A model generated the notes under the pieces. The model saw nothing but the letters and a program-made list of their open reading frames with translations, did not search any database and was not told the origin of the DNA. Positions 1-9,411 of a stretch of DNA of 22,763 nucleotides are shown in pieces. A program made the position numbers and the translations under genes. Numbering within the stretch: position 1 is the stretch's first letter; each line of letters opens with the position of its first letter. The DNA is from Nemertoderma westbladi (taxonomy: Eukaryota > Xenacoelomorpha > Nemertodermatida > Nemertodermatidae): assembly GCA_032718475.1 (NCBI GenBank), contig JAUCBJ010001158.1, positions 1-22,763 on the forward strand, read 5' to 3'.

Positions 1-955
1 GGGGTAGCCAAAATTTGGGCATAAAAAAGTTCAAGTCTAGTGGGTCAAAACTCAAGATCATGATCGCGAAAAGATCAGTATATTTAAAATCGAATCTAAG
101 CATTTTTCTAATAAACATTCATTGTAAGAAATGTTCAATGGTCTATTCTGAGTTGATTAAAAAAAAATTGGCTCGATCGGACAACCGGTTCTCGAGATCT
201 GATACCTGATCATAAAAGATCGTGTTTTTCGGTTTTTCCCGATTTTCTCGAAAACTTTGTTTGAGACCCCCGATTTTTTTTTTACTAATCGACTTCTATT
301 AAGAAGGGGCAACTTTTAAGCATTTCGAAATTTTCAAAAAGCGATTTGATCAGGCCATGATCAGGAAAGATCATGTTTTCGGTTTTATTTCGAAGACCAA
401 GTCCTGTGAGTTCACCGTATGAAAAAACTTAACATTACAAAAAGATTCCTCACCCTCGAATTAGGGGGGGTAGCCAAAATTTGACCATAAAAAAGTTCAA
501 TTCTAGGGGGTCAAAAGATCATGATCGCGAAATGATCAGTTTTTTCGAAATTACTTCTGAGCATTTTGGGGCAAAACTTTCAAACTAAAAAACATTCACT
601 GGAGTGTTCTAAGTAGATTAAAAAAAATTTCGACTCAATAGGCCTATCGGTACCGGAGATATGGTCGTCCAAAGTCTGCTTCCGGTAATTCGAAAATATT
701 TCGAAAACCCTTGATCGAATTTTTTCCTTGAAAATATGTGAATGTACAGTTAGTGGACCCGCATCCAACGATATATCACAATCCATATTTCGGATGACAG
801 GTACCGGTGAAATCAGACTTTACCGAAAAAAATTCAAATTTTTGCTACTCATGTCTGACTATCTCGAAAACTATAATAGGTATGGAAATACTTTCACTGC
901 AAGAAATGTTCGCCTATCCAATGCGCTTCTAACTCTGTGCTCGGATTTTGCATAG
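1..955. repeat. Two-copy tandem repeat, period 466 bp
   Basis: The stretch starting GGGGTAGCCAAAATTTG at position 1 recurs at 467. Matching blocks follow in the same order: the AAAAAAGTTCAA block, the GATCATGATCGCGAAA block, the A-rich run before a TCGA-containing segment, and the TCGAAAA blocks. The second copy is diverged and fades by about 955, where a TGCAAGAAATGTTC block echoes one near 125 in the first copy. Short open frames here are not conserved between copies and I do not regard them as genes. The first copy starts at the window edge, so more copies may lie to the left. Confidence 0.75.
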
Positions 956-1670
956 TGTCAGAACCTACTACTTAACCCCCCCAGCGGAGGGAACGGAGTG
1001 ACCGGAGCGCCAGTACTATCTTTCATTATAATGAAGTAATAAGGGCGGTGGGTGGGGTAGGTGGTGAACACTATTTATAGGGTGGAGGGAGGGTCTAGTA
1101 TATTACTTTAGGATATTTGATTTCTTTGCAATATAGTTTAGCTGCCTCAGTCTTATTTGTAATATGTTATACATTATACCAAATTATATCAAGTTTTAAC
1201 ATACTACATTGTCTACCTGTAGGAGAAATATACAATGTAGGGCTCATAATATATTTATAAATAGATTTAGTATATTTACATTGTATAACAGAGTTAATTG
1301 ATACTATTACAGTATTATACTAAAGACGCCGCTTTGATATATCTGATCAAATGGCAATTTCTTGTATATTATCTATTTCACTATCTTGGGTATATCATTC
1401 AATTTCTAAAACTATAATAATAAACATTTACTTCACTTCTTGTTTACTCGCATGGATATATTGATATAAAACACTTCAGTATAATATCTTATAGGGCCAA
1501 ACGCAGATTAATCGGAATAATATGTTTAATTATTATTACAATTGGCACATTGAAGTAAGTAGTACATGAGTTTGATAAAATAATTATGAATCTGTATCTT
1601 ATTCTACTTTGTCTATATGATTATGTTATATAATAATGTTACTTTATCACTTTGGTTTAAACCGATCTCC
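956..1670. other. AT-rich intergenic stretch, no gene seen
   Basis: After a short G-rich patch (about 975-1100) the sequence is very AT-rich with stops in all frames. TTAACCCCCCC at 972 resembles the start of a TTAA-type element but has no matching inverted repeat that I can find. Nothing else is supported. Confidence 0.6.
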
Positions 1671-1738
1671 TTTACTATTACTTACTACTTATACTACTAC
1701 TACTACTACTATTATTACTACTGCTACTGACTACTACA
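1671..1738. repeat. (TAC/ACT)n trinucleotide microsatellite
   Basis: An interrupted run of TAC/TAT/ACT trinucleotides, with the purest part at about 1691-1712. It is a simple sequence repeat with no coding meaning that I can see. Confidence 0.9.
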
Positions 1739-1819
1739 GAGTTATATATTATAAGAGGATGGGGTTCGTGATTATTAGTTATTATACAAGTGCCCCTCGG
1801 CTATAGAGAGTCCACCCTC

Positions 1820-3229
1820 GGTTGCTTACTGGATCGAACCGAAAAAAAATATTTCGAAAAAATGTACTGTGGTGGTTATATTGCAGCACCAAAATTACAA
1901 GTAGTGCACAATTTTCACAAAATTTGAAAGTTACATTTTTCGGCCAATTGTTTTTCAATACAGGTTTTCTAGGGCGCAAAATACATTGGAAAATATTTAA
2001 AAATGATATGATTACTATGAATGGCTGTTTAGTGCTCTCTGCGTAGGAAAAAAATGAAAAAAACAAGTAACCAGCACTTTTCAGTTAGAACACAAAATTT
2101 TTAATTCACTTATACGATGCTATAAATTCACATTTTCAGGTTTTCTAGGGCGCTGATTCTAATGGAATACATTTCTAATATGCCAGATCATTGCTACTTA
2201 TATTTTTCGGCGTAATTTGGCAAATTTTGGTGCTAGCACCAAATTTCGTACCCATCACCAAAATGTACAAGTTTGAGATGTCCAGTGCTGTTTTTATTGA
2301 TTCCATCGGATTCAGGACCCTCATAATAAACCCGTATAACGCAAGAAACAAGATGATATATCTATGATCAATTTGCTTATGTTCTAAAATTTGGTGCTGG
2401 CACAAAAATTTTCACCCACCAGCCGAAAAATAAAAGTTTGAGTGAGAACTGTTATGAAATTTTTACTTATTATATTGAATTCAGAACCCTCACAAACCCG
2501 TATAACGCAATAAACAAGGTGATACAAACAATTGATATATTTGACGGGTTTCAAAATTTGGTGCTAGCACCAAATTTTGGGTGCTAGCAAAAACCCACAA
2601 ACCTCTAAAATGAGATAAATAAGTTGTCACAACAATCAATTGAAATATTGAATGTATTTTCAAAATATCGTGCCGGCACCAAATTTTGCACACAGCACCG
2701 AAAAATACAAGTTTGATATGCCTGGTGCAACTGGTATATTTTCTATACGAAACCATAACCACCAAAAAACCCATATTGCGCAAAAATCAGATTCAAACAA
2801 TCAATTACAAAATTGACAAATTTCAAAATTTGGTGCTGGCACGAAAATTTGGCACCCGCCGAAAAAATAAGTTTGAAATTCTAGCCTATTTTATATGAAT
2901 TCCATCTAATTGCTAACACCAAAAAACCGGTGTAAATCAAAAATAGAGATGTTACAAATCATATTTCATGAAATGTGAATTTTCAAAAAACGTCTAAAAA
3001 AAGTGCCAAAAGTAGGGTTAATAAAGGTGCTATAACTCGAAAACTTCCCAATATTTTTCAAAACCATTTTCACTACTATTAGGAAGACAATAGATCTTTA
3101 GGAAAAGTCGTAAAATTTCAGATTCCCAACTGCGTTTGTTTCAGAATTATAATAAAAAAACCACGGGGGGGGGGGGTCATATTGACCCCCACCCCCCCCC
3201 CCCCCCCCCCCCCCCCGGGTTTAATAGGG
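1820..3229. repeat. Diverged ~165-bp satellite, probably the body of a TTAA-type element
   Basis: The near-palindromic core AATTTGGTGCTAGCACCAAA recurs at about 2218, 2387, 2551, 2660 and 2823, usually 163-169 bp apart. Each core is followed by a CACCGAAAAATACAAGTTTG-like block and a GAACCCTCA / CCCGTATAACGCAA-like block. Upstream, at about 1965 and 2140, GGTTTTCTAGGGCGC matches a motif repeated inside the TTAA MITE at 4564-5835. The right end, ATAGGG before TTAA at 3230, is the same as the right end of that MITE. I infer a related, larger element whose left end I could not locate. Confidence 0.6.
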
Positions 3230-3233
3230 TTAA
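3165..3233. repeat. G12 / C25 homopolymer hairpin ending at TTAA
   Basis: A run of 12 G (3165-3176), a 9-base spacer, five C, one A, then 25 C (3192-3216), followed by GGGTTTAATAGGG and TTAA (3230-3233). The opposed runs could pair as a G:C stem. Run lengths this long are often misassembled. Confidence 0.7.
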
Positions 3234-3606
3234 CTCAGCTTGTATGGGAAAGGTAATAGTGTTATCATGGAAACACAAAACAGTGACATTCTGGTAAATG
3301 TTTTAAGTTAAGCGTTTTTGAACCGTATTTTGACCGACACCGAATGTTGAACAAAAGTGCACAAATAAGCACTAAATTAAGCTAAATAGTGTGAAATACC
3401 GACAAATAGTGTGAAATTTAAGGTACACGCAATTGTCCAACCCTTCACAGATACTATAGTCGTAGTAGATAAGTGATGGCTCCGGGCCAGTCCCCTGTCT
3501 CCCTGGCTTGAAGAGAGTTTAGCATATAGCCACGATATTTCGGTACTGCTGGTAGTTGCAAACTCGATTCTCGCCATAAGGGATTGACCAGGGACTGCGT
3601 CGTGGC

Positions 3607-3901
3607 GTGTCTCAGCGCCTTTGGGGAGGTGAAGCTCGCCTACCCCCTCCACACACTACGCTACTCAAACTCGCAATATCTCGATATACGAAGACACTCC
3701 CCTCCGCCAAGCGACGTTCTCGGAAACAACACGCGGAGATGATGGATACGGTGACGGCTGACTACACAGGCGAATCCACCGAGCTCGCTCAAAGCATGGA
3801 ACTGCGTATGAATCCTTCGGGAAACTACATCGAACTGCCGATGAACCCCAAACAACTAGTTTTATTTGTTTTATTTACTTCAAGCATAGTTAAAGTATAT
3901 A
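3607..3901 (+). CDS. Open stretch of unknown function, possible host exon remnant
   Basis: This frame is open from 3607 into 3966, but from 3902 it runs through the terminal inverted repeat of the next element, so the end is artificial. The stretch 3720-3860 is GC-richer and less repetitive than its surroundings. It encodes a plausible globular sequence with segments such as TADYTGESTELAQSMELR and MNPSGNYIELPMNP. I recognise no family. It could be a host exon truncated by the insertion at 3902, a processed pseudogene piece, or chance. The ATG at 3607 is not supported by any context, and I cannot define splice sites with confidence. Confidence 0.25.
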
Positions 3902-3947
3902 CAGTCGGGGTCTCAAAGTGCATCTGTTCTTTGAGATTTTCTCAAAG
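3902..3947 (+). repeat. Left terminal inverted repeat
   Basis: It starts with CAGTCGGGGTC directly after TA (3900-3901) and pairs with 7045-7090 with a single C/T difference. It contains the palindrome-like pair CTTTGAGATTTTCTCAAAG. Confidence 0.85.
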
Positions 3948-4563
3948 TTTTTCTAAAAGTGTCTAAAAGTCATTACATTATTCCCAACGGCCGCTTTGAA
4001 TTCTTGTAGACACTTTTAGTTGGGAATCTCAAAGTGAATTTCTGCTTTTATGCACTTTTAATTCTTTGAATTCTTTGAGAAAATAAACTCCGACGTATTC
4101 CTGATTGACAGCTCGTGGTAAGTTAACAGATGCAGAGCCATTCTCGGGGAACAATATCATGCGGGCAACAAAGTGATACTTGTGTGCTGGCCAGTTGTTG
4201 CCTAGAAGCTATTCCCATTAATTTATCATATTGAGGTTCCTGAGGTCATTACGGGATGGGTTTTAGGTCGCAAGTACAAATTGAATTTACGGCGCCCTAA
4301 AGTCTTTCTAAAAAACATTCTTAAAAATCAAATAATACATGAAACATAATTAGTGAAACAAGATTAATACTTGACAATATTGATTATTTTAATAACATAA
4401 TACAATATCAGATTAACAATTAATATAAGAAAAACTGCGCTGCAGTTTCTCTGTGTACGCAGTTTCATTACAATGACCTGAAGAAGCCCTGTTGGGAGAA
4501 AGCTTGTAATAACTTTTGATATTCATTTCATTAGTCACCTGAGGTCAACCCGTACTACCTTAA

Positions 4564-5835
4564 CCCAATTACCACTGGGGTGTTTTGACCATTAGCACCA
4601 CTGGGGGGGGGGGGGGGGGGGGCGATTCGGCCCACCCGCTATATTTTTGTAGTCGTCTAATGAAATCCTACAAAATTTGGGCTGTTGGTGAAACAACTAT
4701 AGATGAACACTACCAAATCTTAAAAAGTTAAAATTTCATAAGCAGGGTCTCATAATTTTGATGAAAAATAAAAGTAGTCCCAGGACAAAATTACAAAATT
4801 TTTCGTTTTCTAAAAACTAATAGTGTGGCAGTGTTGGCTAGATTTAGTAGGTTTTTCAAGACGCTGAATCGAATGTGATTATATTCCACTTCTAAAAATT
4901 TAAGTGGATGCTATTTTTCGTGCACCTAAGAAGTGGGCGTGGCACTTCAAATTTTGAAAAATTTGATATTCAGAAAATGCCCCTAATTTTTTTATTTCAA
5001 CGCATCTTTATGGGTTTTCTGGGCCGCTGAATCGATTGAAAGTAATATAGAAGCCTGAAGACTGAGTGGTTCGCCATTTTTGGTGCACCAAAATTAGGGC
5101 GTGGCACTTCAAATTTTGAAAAATACGAGATTCGGAAAATAAACCAAAATTGAAATTTTAACGAATTTATATCGGTTTTCCAGACCGCTGAATCGATTGA
5201 AAGTAATATAGAAGCCTGAAGACTTAGAAGTTAGCCATTTTTTGAAATCAAAACTTTAGTGTTTTTTCCGAATAAAGAAATTTTGAAAATTTGAAGTGCC
5301 ACGCCCTAATTTTGGTGCACCAAAAATGGCGAACCACTAAGTCTTCAGGCTTCTATATTACTTTCAATCGATTCAGCGCTCCAGAAAACCTATAAAAATG
5401 CTTTGCAAATCAAAACTTTAGTGTATTTTCCGAATCTCGTATTTTTCAAAATTTGAAGTGCCACGCCCTAATTTTGGTGCTCCAAAAATGACGTACCACT
5501 ACACTTACATACTTGTATAGAGCATTAGAGTGATCCAAACCAATAAAAATAAATAAAAATAGCCCAAACATAAATAATTACTAAATCACGAATGACTTTG
5601 TAAAATTCGAAAATTTCAAAAAATTTGGTGCTGGAGACCAAATTTTGAGGTGGCACCCACATCGAAAAGTTGAAATCCAATTGCAACGGCGTTTTTTGCA
5701 AAAGATGCGGCATTAAATTTGGCTAATTCTCACAAAAAATTGGGCCGGTACGTAATGTGGTTGCATAGTTACAGCAACTAAAAACTAGGAAGGGACCGAT
5801 TCGCCCCCCCCCCCCCCCCCCCAGTGGTAATAGGG
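4564..5835. mobile_element. piggyBac-like TTAA MITE with poly-G/poly-C terminal repeats
   Basis: TTAA at 4560-4563 and at 5836-5839 brackets a 1,272-bp element. The left end reads CCCAATTACCACTGGGG, then a short insert and a second CCACTGG running into 20 G (4603-4622) and CGATTCGG. The right end is the inverse: CGATTCG, 19 C (5804-5822), AGTGGTAATAGGG. TTAA targets and CCC-starting ends are known features of piggyBac elements. No transposase frame is present. The interior is made of satellite-like units, some inverted. Near its right end (about 5610-5680) it carries a monomer resembling the satellite at 1820-3229. Confidence 0.75.
4920..5490. repeat. ~160-bp units, two direct then two inverted
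   Basis: A unit with the landmarks GGGCGTGGCACTTCAAATTT, GAATCGATTGAAAGTAATAT and GAAGCCTGAAGACT occurs at about 4930-5085 and 5091-5243. It then occurs in inverse orientation at about 5285-5400 and, partly, up to 5490. The block 5020-5128 and the reverse complement of 5282-5382 are nearly identical, which gives a hairpin with arms of more than 100 bp around a centre near 5200-5280. Confidence 0.8.
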
Positions 5836-5839
5836 TTAA

Positions 5840-6540
5840 CTGTTTAATTAATATTATAACTATGGTGACGAGAGCGCGAGAATTTCTTCTTAAAAACTAA
5901 GAAAGGCTTTCGACTTTCAATTAAGATAGAACGGCTACAATCTTGTGTTGTTTTAGCCTAATAGAGATATTGAAATATCCCCTGCCCCAGGCGTTTATAT
6001 TTGAGCATATTTTAAATGTTTGCCTCATATTCAATTGATGTGTACCGCCTTCTGGCAAAGCGGCATCCAGTTTAAGCTATCAATCGTAGCTAGCAAGTAG
6101 CGACCCCCACGGACGGCGACCTTCAAACAAACAGGTGCAGAGCCGGAAGAACTGTCACATGCTTTGCTTGGCTTGTGGTACCATTTGATTACATAATAGA
6201 TTTTTGCAGACTGGGCGGTCGCTCTGACCATATGCATTGCGCACCAACCATGCCTAAAACATCTATGGGAACAGCCAATTAGTGCGCTTGAATCATTTAT
6301 TTTTATTCCTGCCTCTATCTTTATTCTTTACTTTGTATAACACAATTTACAGTGCGGCAAAGAATGGCTGGTTGACCATTGCCATTGAAATGCATTGGTA
6401 AGGGAATTCGGCGTTCACGTGGGCTAAACAAATTTAAACAGTACAGTTTTAGCACTATACATTAATATAGATCGGGCAATAGACAAACTATCTATGACAC
6501 AAATACCAACACATTCCGATAGCCCGCAATTATGGCGTCT
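5840..6540. other. Interior of the TA-flanked element, no gene recognised
   Basis: Mixed-composition sequence. A minus-strand open stretch (6031-6237, 68 residues) starts MHMVRATAQSAK and contains KACDSSSGSAPVC. It matches no family I know and lacks supporting context. It might be a fragment of the original transposon or chance. Confidence 0.4.
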
Positions 6541-6908
6541 CTAAAGAGTCAAAATATAAATTAATAAAATCCTCTATGAAACAATAAAAATACCTACAAA
6601 AAATACTGCTGTATTAAATAGTAGTTACTGCAGTAACATATAACAATTACTACAGTAACATATAACAATTACTGCAGTAACAAATATTTATTACTGCAAT
6701 AATCAATATTAATAATTTAATAAATAATTGAATAAAAAATTCTACTGCAGTAACAAATTATTGGTAACTGCAGAGAAAGACAATTTTTTATCACTGCAGT
6801 AATAATTAATTCTTACTTTCAGTAACAAATATTTATTACTGCAGTATTTTTTGGAGGCATCTTTATTGTTTCATATGGGTTTTTATTACCTATATTTTAC
6901 CCTTTAGT
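6541..6908. mobile_element. Hairpin MITE with TTACTGCAGTAA core repeats
   Basis: 6541-6609 and the reverse complement of 6841-6908 match along almost their full length; both share, for example, ATGAAACAATAAA and CAAAAAATACTGC. Between them TTACTGCAGTAACA-like palindromic 12-14-mers recur about eight times in AT-rich sequence. There is no coding capacity and I found no clear target duplication, so the outer ends are approximate. Confidence 0.65.
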
Positions 6909-7044
6909 CAAAGTCAATATACACCATTCCATACCCAGCTTCAGGCAGGGCTGTATGAAATGACTGACAGTACTACTTTGAAATCTTTGAGGACACTTTG
7001 ACATTTTCTTAGAACACTTTTAGAACTTTGAGACACTTTTAGTT

Positions 7045-7090
7045 CTTTGAGAAAATCTCAAAGAACAAATGCACTTTGAGACCCCGACTG
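7045..7090 (-). repeat. Right terminal inverted repeat
   Basis: Reverse complement of 3902-3947. It ends in CCCCGACTG directly before TA (7091-7092). Confidence 0.85.
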
Positions 7091-7109
7091 TATATATACT
7101 TATAATTGC

Positions 7110-7350
7110 ACATTTTCTTTAATGTGAATTAAAAACCTCTAAAACGCAAGAAATAAATTGTCACAAGCAATTTTATCTATTGAATGGATTTTTTCAAAAT
7201 TTCGTGCTAGCACCAAAATTTGCACACAGCACAGAAAAATACAGGTTTGATACGCTTGGTGCAACTCGTATATATTTCATCGAAACCAGAACCCTAAAAA
7301 CCCCCAATTGCGTGAAAAACAAGTTTCAAACAATCAATTTACAAAATTGA
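7110..7350. repeat. Isolated copy of the ~165-bp satellite
   Basis: This stretch follows 2595-2820 closely. In the same order it has AAACCTCTAAAA, TTGTCACAA, GTGCTAGCACCAAAAT, TTTGCACACAGCAC, the GTTTGATA / GGTGCAACT block, and CAAACAATCAATTTACAAAA. It lies outside the 3902-7090 element, so the repeat family is dispersed. A short TTTAC repeat follows at 7355-7386. Confidence 0.75.
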
Positions 7351-7424
7351 CATTTACTAAAATTTACTTTACTTTACTTTACTTTAAAAATTTACTAAAA
7401 CAATGTAATTCCATTGCCTTAAGG

Positions 7425-7935
7425 ATACACCGATTAGCCGGCACCAACAGATACCATCAACCCATATATCGCGCACGTATCTGCGCACTTGCAGAATCAC
7501 TGGAGTGATAAAATTAAAGGGATCGAACAAACTGATCATTACTGATAACCAGATCCCTCTTAGTCTTTGATGGGTTGAGAAACCGGGAAGGTATCGTCAT
7601 TGGGGTCCCAAGCCAGACCTAAATCCCTGACTGTGGGAATTTGTTCTACTCCCAACTCGATGCTTCCAGACCCTCGATCTTAAACGGGAAATTAATTTAT
7701 GAACTCATGAGAGTTCGACACAAATTTGGTTAACGGGAAACTCCCTGTTGCTAGGTAACTCGGTAGCATCCTCTACTGTGTCAATGCACTTGATACCATC
7801 GTCTATATAAAAATCCTTCTCGACTGTCTCAAGCATACTGTTGTCATAGTGCATCCTTTGGTCTATTGCCGTCTGTTTCAACACAAGTAGCATACAGTTT
7901 GGACTGTGCCTACCTCTAACCTTTGTCCATACTTT
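7425..7935 (-). pseudogene. BEL/Pao-type reverse transcriptase relic
   Basis: Reading the minus strand, 7935 down to 7705 is open and encodes RHSPNCMLLVLKQTAIDQ, then DFYIDDGIKCIDTVEDA with the YxDD catalytic box of reverse transcriptases. In BEL/Pao elements this box is typically FYVDD followed by a K.VDT-like segment (established family pattern). Further on, in other frames, are GLAWDPNDDTFPV (about 7575-7620), TKRDLVIS (about 7540-7560) and FDPFNFITPVILQVRRYVRD (about 7465-7530). These match the conserved LG.rWD, TKR..LS and FDPLGF..P blocks downstream of the RT fingers/palm. At least two frameshifts and one deletion after the YIDD box show that it is dead. It lies outside the target duplication of the central element, so it is a separate, older copy. 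Confidence 0.75.
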
Positions 7936-8762
7936 TTGTAATCTACTCTCACTTAACTTGTCCCTACCTTTTGGGCTAAATGTCCTGATTCTATATTTTT
8001 TATTGGGGGTGTAAGACTCCTGTTCTTCCTTTAAGTTAATATATACATAACAACCCCCTGTTAGTCAGTATGTCGTTAACATCAATTATCATCTTATGAA
8101 AGTGGAGCACAATTCCGGCATTACTGCAAATCATAAAATCTTATATAAATTTTGTACTGTGTGTGTGCCCTAGCACTCTACCAGTTTTCCATTGGTAACA
8201 TATTTACTTACCATAGGCCTATAGGGTTCCTGTGTTCTGTGGTCTGACTTCTGTTTGGGCTAGGTGGTAACAGAGTTGATGGTGCGATTAATTTAGGTCA
8301 TTGGTGCATTATAGATAGGCTTGGCTAATTCCCTGTCCAGCTGACGAGGTGTCGAGGATTAGCGTGTACTGGTCCAAGACACCGAAACGCAACCATATTT
8401 TTCACAAATTAGTTATTTTTGCCTCAGTCATACCCCTTTCACGGCGACAAAATTGTCATATATTTTCTTATAGAATATAGGCTTAGTTATTGTGCAGTTT
8501 ATTAATGGTATCATTTAGTGTATGGCGGGTAGGCTTAGGGTTAGGGTTGCGACAGATACCTGTATGTTTAGCATGTATTTATATCTGTTTGTGTTTGTGC
8601 ATTTGTACTTACTTTACTTATTAAATTCAATTTCTGATTTTAACGGCATGGCCTTCTCAACATCAGGCCTGTTGTTGAGAGGTGTGATGGGATCCGTGTT
8701 GGCTCCGGATCCCGACCATTCGACTTTTGTAGTGAGGTGGTTTTTTGTTTTGCTTACGCGCT
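7936..8762. other. Unique flank, no gene seen
   Basis: The minus-strand frame of the RT relic stays open for about 100 bases above 7935 but matches nothing I know. From there to 8762 the frames are interrupted. A short TTAGGGTTAGGG at about 8536 is too short to be telomeric. An apparent open frame at 8522-8806 runs across the LTR boundary and is not a gene. Confidence 0.5.
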
Positions 8763-8767
8763 GCCTG
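8763..8767. repeat. Target-site duplication, left copy (GCCTG)
   Basis: GCCTG directly precedes the LTR start TGTGAGCGG and is repeated directly after the right LTR at 20315-20319. A 5-bp duplication is typical of LTR-element integrases. Confidence 0.9.
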
Positions 8768-9354
8768 TGTGAGCGGATTCAATTCCGCCTCACCAACCCC
8801 CCATAAAGTGGGAAAGAGCGTCGTTAAGCAATATTGGGGAGTACAAGGTTGATTACCAACCAACCTCGTATCACCCCCAATAAACGGGGATGACAAACCC
8901 CAAAGGGCCTCACACAATAAAGGTTAGAAGTCAAGCTACCTCAAGGGGAGAGAGTAACAGCAGCGGGGGGGGGGGGGGGGGGGGAAACACTCCCGCAGAG
9001 GTGAAGGCGAGAATTAGGTTATTGGCCAATGGGGGGCAAGCATCTACTGAGTAGCAAGGCCACAAGTGCAGTAACCAATATATATTATATTACATACCAC
9101 ACTACCAGTCAGTTTACTCAGTCATTAGTTTACCGCAGACCGGCCACATAGTTTGACCATCATCGCGGTGCTGTTGTGCATATTACCTTACCGGTCAGTT
9201 TACTCATTTACTTATGCTATCATCATCTATATTACAACATTATACTCCAGTTGAACACTGAACTTAAGTCTTTATATATTCTGTCACGTCCACCCATCAG
9301 CCCACTGTGACGCGTACTAACTATAACCAGTCGGGATCCATTGATCCCATCACA
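8768..9354 (+). repeat. 5' LTR (587 bp)
   Basis: It begins TGTGAGCGGATTC and ends GATCCCATCACA, with 5-bp inverted termini. The first 26 bases form a hairpin (GTGAG and CGGA pairing with TCCG and CTCAC). AATAAA occurs at 8879-8884 and 8916-8921, a 20-G run at 8965-8984, and TATA-like sequences at about 9078-9091 and 9272-9279. Which TATA drives transcription is not decidable here. Compared with the 3' LTR it has a 16-bp insertion near 9117-9135, five more G in the homopolymer, and about 23 substitutions. Confidence 0.93.
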
Positions 9355-9411
9355 GTCGAACTATAAACCAACGCAATAAACTGTGACCACTAGAGTAGAG
9401 AGTAAAGTTGA

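Larger units (their letters stand above)
3902..7090. mobile_element. TA-flanked inverted-repeat DNA transposon, Tc1/mariner-like ends, no transposase
   Basis: The left end CAGTCGGGGTCTCAAAGTGC (3902 on) and the right end (7045-7090) are inverted copies over about 46 bases with one mismatch. Both are flanked by TA inside TATA-rich sequence. A CAGT start and a TA target are typical of Tc1/mariner elements (known family feature). Inverted similarity continues inward in TCTAAAAGTGTCTAAAAGT-like stretches. No transposase or DDE/D-type reading frame is visible between the ends. The interior carries two other elements (4564-5835 and 6541-6908), so it was a landing site, or it is a non-autonomous copy. 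The superfamily is inferred from the ends alone. Confidence 0.65.

Noticed and set aside
972-3229. TTAACCCCCCC at 972 as left end of a TTAA element ending at 3229.
   Set aside because: The ends share little beyond TTAACCC; expected ATTA-type inner sequence is missing, so the pairing is not supported.
4479-4516. CCTGAAGAAGCCC...GGGAGAAAGC resembles a hammerhead ribozyme core (CUGANGA, stem II, GAAA).
   Set aside because: There is one extra A between the core and stem II, stem II has a mismatch, and I found no paired stem I/III with a cleavage site. It may be a degenerate relic but cannot be called.
8530-8547. TTAGGGTTAGGG telomere-like repeat.
   Set aside because: Only two units; too short to indicate a telomere or interstitial telomeric array.
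8522-8806. 94-codon open frame with a hydrophobic N-terminal region.
   Set aside because: It crosses the target duplication and LTR start, so it joins unrelated sequences, and has no supporting context.
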